Assembly: GCA_940671915.1 (NCBI GenBank)
Contig: CALNVZ010000218.1
Span: forward strand, 557,345 to 621,344
Length of the DNA stretch: 64,000 bases
Direction: 5' to 3'
From: Paracentrotus lividus
Taxonomy: Eukaryota > Echinodermata > Echinoidea > Camarodonta > Echinidae
Below are positions 11,351 to 21,954 of the stretch, one piece after another. A program made the position numbers and the translations under genes. The notes beneath the pieces are model-generated. The model did no database searches. It worked only from the letters and a program-made list of their open reading frames with translations, and had not been told where the DNA came from. Positions within the stretch are counted from its first letter, which is position 1. Each line of letters opens with the position of its first letter.

Positions 11351-13825
11351 TGAATATATTTAAGCTGGATAAACTTTTATGTATGAAACTCGACCAGAAG
11401 GAAGTTGGCAGTAAACCTAAGTGAAATTTGAAAACATCCAAAACTAAAAATTGGTTGATATCAGATTTGTTTTCTTTTGCCATGAAACGGCAGTATAGGT
11501 ATGAGTGCTTAACTATCACATAGTTAAACAAGAGGGACTTCTGAGAAACACTCACAGCGCAAGAACACTTTGTGTCTTTAAATTCTCATCAAAAGAGGTC
11601 CTAGCTTACTTTGTTTCGAGGACATTCGAAAGAGACGTTGATTTCGAGAACGAGCTCTGTTTAGGAGGCTGACTAGATTAAATCACTGATGAAGAAGGAA
11701 AAAAAAAAGAAAAAGAAAAGGGGGCACCTTGATGTCGAACTTCAGACATAGCTCTTGGTTAAGGGATTGAATCTGTTCCAGGTAAATTGCTCCCTCTTTT
11801 CACTGCATAATTACAAAGAGCAAAATAACACTAGCTCATTTCTTCCTACCGCAGAGTAGATATCAACAAACGCATTTGATTTTCCATTAACCCCATATAC
11901 GCAATGAGCCAAATGGCGTTTTTCTCGAAAAGGGAAAGTGCGATTACGAAGGCATAAACCCGGTAAATCATAAAAGTATATTTGCATTATCACTTGGATC
12001 GGGGTGAGCTAACTCTATATAACGTTTGATGTTGATAAAGACGCCTTATTCGAGGTAATCTGATAATGGACCCAATAATTAAAAGCCTTTATTATCACAG
12101 GGGCAAATGAATTCGTAAATATCTGGTCAATGTTCAGCAAAACATAATATTTACTTTGCTTATGGGATACCTACTTAATATACCACTGAAAGTTAAATCG
12201 CACTATGAAAACACATCATCATTTAAATATAGGATCATTGATCGACTCGAATGATTCATAATAAGTTGTAGGAAAATACCCATTGGTCGTTGCGAAGTCC
12301 TTCGTGCGTCCTATTGATTGATTAAAGACAAAATAGGTCCTACTATTGTCGGAAAAGTAAAAACAAACAAAAAACAAAATAAAACAAAACAAAACAAAAC
12401 AAATATAAAAATAAAAATAAACACAAAAACAAAATCGAAATCGAAATTAAAATGAAAACCAAAGATAAACAATAACAGTTATCATGAGATTCAATTTCTT
12501 TACCTTTTTAAAAAGAAGAATATCACAATAAAAGCGTCCACTGCAAAATATTGCCCTTTAAAAGGCCCCCAATTTCAGCCTTACAGAGAGAGAGAAAAAC
12601 AAAACAAAACACTTTCGACTTTCCATCCTCACACTTTTGGCGGGAAAAGGAGGGTAAAAACTTCACATCTTCTGAATCGCCTGCAGGAATTGTCGCCTTG
12701 TCCAGGAAGCGCAATACAACTGGCCTGTAATTGTACAAATCTGACGTTTAACAAGGACATGCCCTTTCAACTGAAAGATTCATATGTTAGAAGGAGAACG
12801 AATCTTTAGATTGAAAAGGAATGGGTGAATATATATTTCAAACAGGTCTGAAATTGATAATTTCAGTGGCATTGCGTGCTAAACTTTGATACATTTGTTA
12901 CCTTTGATACCATACCATTTCGCATTTCTTTCTTATTCGTATTTGCCAAATGCAATTGTAATATTAAAAAAATTTTAAATAAAGTTATAATTATAATTAA
13001 TAATACCCTTTTTATTCACGATTCAATTGTAAATGAGTAGTTGAAATCCTTTCAACTTGAATTGGTGATGTTTTCTATTTATTTTATCACAAATGATGCT
13101 ACAATGTTTGTTAGTTCAGGACTTTTAGGCAATTCATGTAATCGTATTTTTTTATGCCTGTTTTGATATAGTAATTCATGTACTTTCAATAAGTCCCTCC
13201 AAAATATTGACACTCAATTGAATGAAGGTTATTATGAATTGTATATTTTATATCAGGTATATGAGGAAACGGAGCAGACAATTTAAACGATCAATTTAGA
13301 TCCGTTGCACTTTTGAACTTCTCTCTAAATTGATTCAATTTTCTACACTTGGTTGACTTAATGTGACCCAAGGTAATTTGACGAAAGGATATCAAAATGT
13401 CGCCATTGTTGAGTACCTTTTCATTATAAAGTCATTACATTATTTATCTCTTTATTTTTTTGTTAATTATTCATTTTTAAGGGGAAATTATTTGATAAAC
13501 CACAAATAAGTTTATAATTGGATACTTTTATCCAAAATAATATTGGAATTTTTTAAATATTGTTTTTAAAATGAAAGACAAAAATACAAAGAAGAAACGG
13601 TCAAAATTGTTGATAATTTTATCGAAGTGAATTGTCTCATGTGTATTATAAGTATTAGAACAAAACAGTTGTATATACTACATGTCTCAGTCCAAAAAAA
13701 CAAACAAAAAGCAAACAAGAAAAAAACTTTACGTTTTTTTTTTTTTTTTACATTTAATAGTCAATATGATATGTAGAGAAAAATAAGCAAATAGCATCCA
13801 ATTTCTGACTTTTCTTTGCTCACAA
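11351..13825. other. No gene seen
   Basis: AT-rich sequence without supported coding. It has an (AAAAC)n/(AAAAT)n patch at about 12360-12430 and T-runs near 13735. Short open frames here have no recognisable protein features. Confidence 0.5.
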
Positions 13826-14158
13826 TGAAATTAAAGAGTCAAAGACGATTTAAAATGGTTTATTAAAAGGCTGATAAAATGTGGGTTGATCAACATGTTT
13901 ACATGTTGAAATGGGGCGCCAGAATGTAATGTACGCATTTATTGTTGACCCAGTTCTATTGAACCATTGGCGCGCCCGGAATGTAACATACGCGGGTATT
14001 GTATCACATTGTTGACGCTTCCTGCGTAAACAGGTGGTTTATGCGGATTGAATTGTGCGCGTTTATTTCTGCAACGCTTACAAACAGCGGATGATAATGC
14101 ATCATTCTTCGTCTGGTTTCCTTGTGATAGGACACTTATATGTTTGAGTGAAAAATTT
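13826..14158 (+). repeat. A1: head repeat of unit 1
   Basis: Begins TGAAATTAAAGAGTC and ends at GTTTGAGTGAAAAATTT. It is nearly identical to 19259-19593 apart from about a dozen mostly single-base indels and a few substitutions. It contains a perfect 8-bp hairpin (TCAACATG-TTTA-CATGTTGA, 13890-13909) and a GGCGCC...GGCGCGCC pair. The middles diverge abruptly after this point. Confidence 0.85.
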
Positions 14159-14274
14159 GGAAGTGTTTTCGGAATGATAGCGTTGGAAATATGGATATTA
14201 GGTGGCTACCTGGTGGTTGTGCATGTATTTGGTGGACTGGGATTTATTACACTGGGATAAACATAAAATACCTG

Positions 14275-15354
14275 GTGAGACTGGATTATAGTGCTTCAGT
14301 GTGAGGCTCTACACCACCAGTATTCAGAACACGTTAGCTTCCAGACGCCGGAGGAAAATACGAGAAAGACGAGTTCAAGCTTCTTATGGCAGGTCGTAGT
14401 ACATTTCCTTTTGTTCATTTTAGTAGTTACAAAGTGCTAAGTAACGCTTTGTTCCAGTAAGCTAACTGTCTCAAAGTAAATTATCATTGGAAGATGATTG
14501 ACCTCCAGGTGTTAAGCGCTATCTAAAAACAATTAGATATTTAGGCTATATATAGGCCTAATGTACTGAATGATTCTGAAATTCATTGGAAGTGAATAAT
14601 TGGAAGTGAATAATTCACTTGGCCAAATAAGCAAGGTATTTGCTATTTGTCAATTAAGATGGACATGTAGGCCTATGCCAAAAGATTATGGTGGGTTCTA
14701 TTAACCATGAGTTCAATGATAATGTTAAATTCATTGGATTGATTGGGAAGCTTGGACTACAATGTGCATGATCGTAGGAAAGAACAGTTGGGAAATGAGT
14801 GAAAGAGATTGAAAGTCTCGTGTTACGATACATTATGTAGTCCACGCCACGTTGGCTTTCGACTCGGCACAATGGCTGCAGTCAATACAGGTCTAGATGA
14901 AACTGTTACCTACATTAGGCAATTGAATAACACTAGACCATATTCGAGTGAATATTTCGGGCTAATTTTTGCTCTAGCCCATATCTAACAACCTTATGAA
15001 TCCTTTGCCTTATGGGTAGGCCTAGGCACTTTAAAAGAAATGGCCTTAATTTGGCATTATGGCATTAAAAAACATTGCCTTAAGGGATTTGATGGATAAA
15101 GTTGTATGTTAAGGATTTAACATTAAAATGTATGGAAAATGAATTAATAAAAGAAAGGAAATACGTAACTTTGCAGAGGCTTGCAAAACTGTGACCTAGT
15201 ATGGAGCCTTACTTTGTGAGTGCATATTTTATAATGAGTCAATTATGGCATTGGCTGGAATGTTGACAAATCATTTTTAAACAATGCAAGACAAATTCAA
15301 TGATATTCTTTCGAACTCAGAATTGCGCCCAGGTGTCTTTTTTTTTCTTTGCAG
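14275..15354 (+). other. Candidate intron in unit 1
   Basis: CTG|GTGAGA at 14272-14280 is a good splice donor. 15331-15354 is a pyrimidine run ending TTTCTTTGCAG, a strong acceptor. If used, it would join a leader containing A1 to the exon-like segment from 15355. Inferred from signals only. Confidence 0.3.
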
Positions 15355-15969
15355 AACCATGCAGTGATCAGAGCCATCATTGGTTTGGAGAACCCAGAGC
15401 ACCAGTGGAGTGCTAAGTTAGTTCGGCTAAGCCTAGTGGAAGCCTGGCCGTGGATTAGAGGAGGTTTATGGGCGCATATCATTGATAGATTCGTAAGCAC
15501 AGTGAAGCAAGTCTGCCAGGATGCCTTGCTACTACAGTACCAGTAGTTTGTGCTCGAGTGGAGCCAAGTTCTAGGGAGCCGCTTACAGGAGGAGTCCAGG
15601 CTGAACGTATATTGGAAGTACGTAGAGGTGAACGCATATGTTTAGAGCAAGTTGGACAGAAAGCTGTCGAGATGAACCGCCATGCTGAGCTTGCCTGGCA
15701 TGCCTGGCGTCAAAAATATGATTAGGAAGCGGCACATCCCTTTAATGTGGTGCCGAATGGTAGAGCCTACAGGACAGCAAGCACTTGCTAGCAAGTTTGG
15801 AGAGACAGAATTAAGCAAAGAAGTAATCGCTATTGTTGAATCTGTAAAAGAGCCTATGTCTCACTCGATTCATCTTCTCTCAGATTCATGGGAGTCTGTC
15901 CTCAAAAATAAATGTAATTTGGATAATCTCAGAACGCCACGTGAAACAAAACATGTTGAAATACATTAA
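15355..15969 (+). other. Unrecognised exon-like segment in unit 1
   Basis: This stretch is GC-richer than its surroundings and follows a strong splice acceptor. Three overlapping frames look protein-like in turn. The first is open from 15355 to a stop at 15546 (contains EAWPWIRGGLWAHIIDRF). The second, in another frame from about 15500, contains RRGERICLEQVGQKAVEMNR. The third is open to 15969 (contains SHSIHLLSDSWESVLKNK). One protein broken by frameshifts is possible, given the indel noise between the repeat copies here. I do not recognise a family. A non-coding RNA exon is equally possible. Confidence 0.3.
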
Positions 15970-16858
15970 CCACAATGTCAATACGATTGGAAAAACTAAT
16001 TAATTATGAATGGCTATAATGGTGTGCCTTATAAGTGGCGTTATGTCTTGCCTTTCAAAGATTTTCAGCGGAGTATTTACATAACAATGTTCAGCGTTTA
16101 TTGTTGGCATTGTAGTATAACAGGTGCTTTATTATACCGAACATATTTCATGTAACTCCCAATTACTGTGTACCTTCGTTAAGGATGATCAGCGCTTAAA
16201 TTCGTTGATTTACTAGCCTAATGGGCCTACAGGGAAATGTGGTACATATGTTTATGAAATTGGCATAAGTTTAGTAATGCTGTCAATCGATTACTAGTAG
16301 CTGTCAGCTACATGGCATGTGTTTGAAAGGCAAAGTTGTGGCGGAGTTTTATTTTGAGCGACTTAGGACTCGCGTTAAGTGTGTAACACCAATGGTGTAG
16401 TGGTATTGTAGGCTTCGATTTGGCTAGCTATGGAAGGTCATATGACCCCCTTTTTATGAAAGAATCTGTTAAGGGCCTATGAATTGGTCACTGGTGCAGC
16501 AAAATTGGCAATGTGGTGATCATGTTTTCGGCTATGTGCTGATATTCGTTCGTCACAATATTAAAGGCGTAATGTTTCGTTGGCCAAATGATATAGAAAC
16601 ATATCTTTAATCCATTGCGTCAGCATTCAAATTGGGGTAATCTGGTTGCCTCTCTGAATACCCGTTGTCAAATAGGTAAACCTTTATTAAGCAATCCATA
16701 GAGGTTTGGTCTAATAATTGGGAACTTGCTGGTTTGATGCATGATTTTCCTATTACCCTAGCAGCAATGATTGTTGAAAATTGTATTCGTGTTTTGCTAA
16801 AGTATATGCATAGTGTTTTTCAGGCAAAGCTTTCCGAGTCAATATAAAATCTATGTCA

Positions 16859-17815
16859 AGGCTTCACTCGATTTCAAGGGCGGGGAGGCCGAGTTTTGGT
16901 TGCCAAGCGGTAGTTAGCAAAACGACCATAATTCGGCAAAAATTTTGTTTGGTTTGTCGATGTATGATATATTGGCCTTACACAAAAGTTATTGGGTCAG
17001 GAATATATATATGTTATGGATATATACATGTATGATATGCGTATGTGGTGTCTCACTTTACAGCTTGGGCTAATACGAGATGTATGTTTGGCCGTCTTGG
17101 TTTCATAGTCAGGAGGGTGGTGCATATGAACAAAGCTTTAAGTCTCACTCGATGGCAAAGGCGGGGGGATTGTATGTGACGTTTGGTTACGTCGATGTAT
17201 TTGGTAAATTGTCCACAGACAAAGGTATTGGCAATTGATGTAATACATGTAGGCCTATATATGTTTATGGAGAGATATGTATATATACATATATATGTTG
17301 GAGTGTGTTATGTAACACCCGGGTCAATACGAAATACATGTAAATGTTTAGGCCTGTGTCGGTTTTATAGGCAGGAGTGGTACAAAGCTTTAGGTCTCAC
17401 TCGATGGCAAAGGCGGGGGGATGTGCGTAACAATTTGGTTTGTCGATGTATTTGTAGACAAAGATTATTGGGCCAATGACATAATATTATTATGTGTGTA
17501 TAATATGTATATGTATTATGTGCGTGTGTTATGGATATATACATATATAGGAGCGCTTATGTAACGCTTTCGGTCAATAGGAAATAATGTTTAAGCTTGT
17601 ATCGGTTTTATAGGCAGGAGGGTGGTACATATGAACAAAGCTTTAGTCTCACTCGATGGCAAAGCGGGGGGATTGTACGTGATCATACTTTTAGGGCTGA
17701 CTCGATTTCAGAGGCGGGCAGGCCCGTACGTTTTATAGATAGCTTTATTGCACGCTATTATAGAATGTAGCAAATGGTATTGGCTTTACCCGATTGCATA
17801 GGCGGAAGCTGGCAG
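16859..17815 (+). repeat. Dispersed hairpin motif, first cluster (about 6 copies)
   Basis: Copies of a ~30-base motif with core CTCACTCGATTTCAGAGGCG start near 16859, 17141, 17391, 17644, 17693 and 17781. They are separated by 50-280 bp of AT-rich sequence that itself partly repeats (for example ...AGGAGGGTGGT.CATATGAACAAAGC). The flanks of the loop can pair (CCTC/GAGG or variants). This cluster lies in the middle of unit 1, outside B1. Confidence 0.75.
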
Positions 17816-18440
17816 GCTATATGTTTACAAGGATTCATTAGTGCGAATATTAAGTTGTGACACCTATAGTGATAATTTGGAAGTTCTTAAGTAAGCCAGA
17901 ACATTGATACTGTGGTGAATGGGTTTGCTTTGTTATGCAAGTATTAAAAGCACTGTAGGGGTAGAGAAAGAGGCAAATGTTGGATTTGTGGGCCAATTTA
18001 GCAGCATATTTCATCTTGATTCGATTTGTTGCTGAACTATATGTCATGTATGTTGAAGCTCAATGTTATAGTGAGTCAATTTGGATTTATATTGATAATT
18101 ATAACAATGTTGTTAACGGTTAGTTACCTACTGTGGAATTGTGTTGAGCTATGGTGCCTCACATCGAATCAATAGTAGGCCTACCCCCCCTTTTGGTCTA
18201 GCTATGCTTAGCATGAATGCTGTAGACTGGCGTTTCAATGGTGATATGAATTGAATTGATTGCTCCAATTGCAATGGCGGTAGTTTTGGAGTAATAGGCA
18301 GATAAAGTTAAATTAGTTTCATGAATATGGTCTCAGAACGAAAGTGACGATTAGTTATTTGGCGGCCGATTCATATATAAATATATGCTCGTTTGGCGGT
18401 AATTTGTTAATTAGGCCCAAATATCTTATTGTATTGCCGT
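17816..18440 (+). other. Unit 1 middle, nothing recognised
   Basis: AT-rich sequence between the first motif cluster and B1. No motif copy, ORF or RNA gene is recognised. Confidence 0.5.
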
Positions 18441-19258
18441 TTCAAGTCTAGTGATCACTTGTCATCTGATAATTTTTGACCCCACTCGATTTTTACAGGC
18501 GAGGGGGTGCCATATATATTTATTGATTTGTTTCGCATGTCAATTAATAGGTTTCCGGCCAATTCGATTGAATGCGGCGGACCTAGTTGTACCTACATAT
18601 TAATTCTCAAACTCTGTAAACCGGAAGTAAATTAGGGTGTCACGTTTTAATGTTACGCTCACCTGATCTTACAGGCGGCGAGGCTGGTATATGGGTTTAT
18701 GATGATTTGATTGTAATGTGTTATATCTGTTCTGTGTTATTGCAGGGTATACTATGTTTAGGCCCCACTCGATTTCAGAGGCGGGAGGTCGATACATTAT
18801 AGATTTATGTCTTCACTCGATTTCAGAGGCGGGGAGACGGTATAATATGCTAGTAATACGTTTTGGCCTGACTCGATTTCAGAGGGGGCAGGGCTGGAAC
18901 ATGGTTTATGTCTCACTCGATATTCATAGGCGGGGGGATTGTATAATGTAACGTAAATAAATTATCCTGTTGGGCAATAACAATACATGAAATGAAATGA
19001 ATGATATACATTAGGCCTTACTCGATTGCATAGGCGGGAGGCTGTTATCTGTTTACGATGAAATGAATGATATACGTTAGGCCTTACTCGATTGCATAGG
19101 CGGGGAGGCTGATATCTGTTATGATGTTATATATATATATTAGTGAATATTTGTTCTGACACCTCAAATGATAATTGGCAAATAAGCGTCCATCACACAG
19201 TTTCAATTAAGCACGACATAACCGCAAATACTGTGTTATTATTGTCAGCCTGGAATAA
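18441..19258 (+). repeat. B1: tail repeat of unit 1 with 9 hairpin motifs
   Basis: Matches 21114-21954 end to end, from TTCAAG.CTAGTGATCAC to CAGCCTGGAATAA. Motif copies start near 18476, 18555, 18656, 18761, 18807, 18861, 18908, 19010 and 19076; most contain ACTCGATT followed within a few bases by (A)GGCG. The last base abuts A2. Confidence 0.85.
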
Positions 19259-19593
19259 TGAAATTTAAAGAGTCAAAGACGATTTAAATGGTTTATTAAA
19301 TGGCTGATAAAATGTGGGTTGATCAACATGTTTACATGTTGAAATGGGCGCCAGGAAGTTAATGTACGCTTTATTGTTGACCCAGCTCTATTGAACATTG
19401 GCGCGCCCGGAATGTACATACGGCGGTATTGTATCACATTGTTGACGCTTCCTGCGTAAACAGGTGGTTTATTGCGGATTGGGAATGTGCGCGTTTATTT
19501 CTGCAACGCTTACAAACAGCGGATGATAATGCATCATTCTTCGTCGTGGTTCCTTGTGATAGACACTTATATGTTTGAGTGAAAATTTGCCCA
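19259..19593 (+). repeat. A2: head repeat of unit 2
   Basis: Second copy of A1, including the hairpin TCAACATG-TTTA-CATGTTGA at 19323-19342. Homology stops at GAGTGAAAATTT. Confidence 0.85.
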
Positions 19594-21113
19594 CACCTCC
19601 CCATTATCTCCAACCTTAAAATGAGTTTTCTTGTGTTGATGGTTAAGCAAGAAGTGGTTGGGCTATATATGCACATACAGAAATAAAGGATTAATGTGAA
19701 GTAGCGGATGTCCGCGAAATATTTGACGTTGGTATTGGAGAGTTGGGTGCAGGAGGTGTCGTAGTGATTATTTAACCACGCTGAGTCGTGGTTTGGTATT
19801 TGGTATAGCATGTGATTATGTTCTTTGAGTACAGATAATTTAGCTTCAAAGAGTTACCTTGCAAGGTGCTACAATTAATATTTCGTAGCATGCGGAAGCT
19901 AACTAATGTGTTGATTATGGTCTATTCGAGACCAGTTTTTTTAATTCTCTCAGGAGTGGAAATATGCACTGTAAGTGCGGGATGGCAGTTGAATGTATGA
20001 ACGGATATTATGATATATAATGTAATCGCTTTGAATATGGATTGCACTGGTCTTCATGAACTCTAGCATTATTGCTAGGGTGTTTATGGATAAAAAGAGA
20101 TATCTGGTACGTTTATTTTGCGTTATACCATGGTAATGAAAGCAATACATTGTCTTTCAAAAACCAGAAGAGAGTTTTGCGATATATATTATATCATTGG
20201 AAACGATGCATAAAAGTGTTGATACTCACTGATCATTTTGTATGCGATTCACATAAGGCGTTCGATATAGCGCTTACTATTACATTGTGATATTGGAATT
20301 GAAGTTAGATGAATAGTATTGTAATTTATATATATAAGCTGTAATGGAAATTGATTCAGTCGAATATATTTTAAGAGAAATAATGATTGGATTTAAGGGT
20401 GGGTTGGTGTTAGGCCAAGGGTTTTCCAGAACTTTGGGCCCTGTCGGGTCCAAGCTGGTTTTTTACCCCGGGCAGGGGCTGGGTTAGGGAAATAGATCCG
20501 ATAATGCTTTATCGGACGGGGACGGGGCAAAATGATTTTTGGTATAATAATGCTAATTTTATACTCATGGCTACCTTAATAATTGTGGAGAGTTTCAATG
20601 TTATCCAATCTGTCTTACGTACGAAAAATTCGTGCTAATAGAGCTCCAGTTCGTTAAAAAAAAAAAAAAAAAAAAAGGATATTGGACTGCGTTTGCTCAC
20701 TGCCGGTGTACAAGGCTAAAAGGCTTGTTTTTATGCCTTGATAAATAATTCATGTTGAGTGACGGGAGTCAAACCGTGTCTTGTTTGATTAAATTGTCTC
20801 GATTTGCCATATGGATAATTATGAGCAATAAAATATGAGCATTATGGCAATAGAGACGATAGATAATCAGTACATGACATAATACTGATGTATGTGATCC
20901 TTTGATGGATATGATTTTATAAATTGAATACAGTGTGGTCAAATTAATTGGCAAAGTCACACACTGATTATATATTAACGTCGTGCACAAAGTGTGATAG
21001 GGGAATTTCCAAAATTGGTTGGTTTACCCCTTTAGATGGACCGTGTAATATGTACATGTACGCTGAAATAAATGCGTGGTTCAGAGTACAAGCTTGGATA
21101 ATGGCATGTCGTG
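19594..21113 (+). other. Unit 2 middle, nothing recognised
   Basis: Has no visible similarity to the middle of unit 1 and no motif copies. It contains a GC-rich patch at about 20400-20530 (GGGCCCTGTCGGGTCC) and an A-run at about 20657-20676. A 125-codon minus-strand frame at 19434-19811 overlaps A2 and shows no protein features. Confidence 0.5.
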
Positions 21114-21954
21114 TTCAAGCTAGTGATCACTTGTCATCTGATAAATTTTTGACCCCACTCGATTTTTACAGGCGAGGGGTGCCATATATATTTAGTTGAA
21201 TTTGTTCGCATGTCAATTCATAGGTTTCCGGCCCAATTCGATTGAATGCGGGCGGACCTAGTTGTACCTACATATTAATTCTCAAACTCTGTAAACGGAA
21301 GTAAATTAGGGTGTCACGTTTTAATGTTACGCCTCACCTGATCTTACAGGCGGCGAGGCTGGTATATGTGTTTATGAGATTTGATGTAATGTGTTATATC
21401 TGTTCTGTGTTATTGCAGGGATAACTATGTTTTAGGCCTCACTCGATTCAGAGCGGCGGGAGGTCGAACATTATAGATTTATGTCTCACTCGATTTCAGA
21501 GGCGGGAGACGGTATAATATGCTAGTAATACGTTTTGGCCTGACTCGATTTCAGAGGCGGCAGGCTGCGTAACATGGTTTTATTGTCTCACTCGATTTCA
21601 TAGGCGGGGGGATGGTATAATGTTAACGTAAATAAAAATTATCCTGTTGGGCAATAACACATACATGAAATGAATTGAATGATATACATTTAGGCTTACT
21701 CGATTGCATAGGCGGGGAGGCTGTTATCTGTTTACGATGAAATTGAATGATATACGTTTAGGCCTTACTCGATTGCATAGGCGGGGAGGCTGATATCTGT
21801 TGATGATGTTATATATATTATATTATTATGTGATATTTTGTTCTGACACTCAAATGATAATTCGGCGCAAACATAAGCGTCCATCACAAAGTTTCAATAA
21901 AGCCACGACATAACCGCAAATACTGTGTTTGTTATTTTGTCAGCCTGGAATAAT
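21114..21954 (+). repeat. B2: tail repeat of unit 2 with 9 hairpin motifs
   Basis: Motif copies start near 21151, 21228, 21330, 21433, 21482, 21536, 21584, 21690 and 21758, in the same order as in B1. The motif cores are better kept than the spacers, and most differences from B1 are single-base indels. Confidence 0.85.

Larger units (their letters stand above)
13826..19258 (+). mobile_element. Repeat unit 1 (A-middle-B), unclassified element
   Basis: A 5.4-kb unit whose first ~333 bases (A1) recur at 19259 and whose last ~818 bases (B1) recur at 21114-21954. The second unit starts directly where this one ends, so the order is A1-middle-B1-A2-middle-B2. No TIRs, primer-binding site, polypurine tract or reverse transcriptase frame was recognised. 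The order resembles the split direct repeats of tyrosine-recombinase retrotransposons (Ngaro/PAT/DIRS group) or a head-to-tail pair of non-autonomous elements. Identity is open. Differences between copies are mostly one-base indels. Confidence 0.65.
19259..21954 (+). mobile_element. Repeat unit 2 (A-short middle-B)
   Basis: A 2.7-kb unit with the same head (A2) and tail (B2) as unit 1 but an unrelated 1.5-kb middle. It looks like an internally different or deleted relative placed head-to-tail with unit 1. After 21954 the sequence continues into unrelated DNA with no further A repeat. No target-site duplication is evident between 13825 and 21955. Confidence 0.65.

Noticed and set aside
13876..13912. 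Hammerhead-ribozyme-like core (CTGATAA ... GAAA) in the head repeat
   Set aside because: The essential CUGANGA core has A where the catalytic G must be, in both copies, and stems I and III do not form convincingly.
19434..19811. 125-codon minus-strand open frame
   Set aside because: It crosses the A2 boundary into unrelated sequence, has no recognisable domain, and lies in sequence with indel noise.
16859..21795. CRISPR-like array
   Set aside because: Repeats are degenerate, spacing is irregular, spacers themselves repeat between units, and the genome is eukaryotic.
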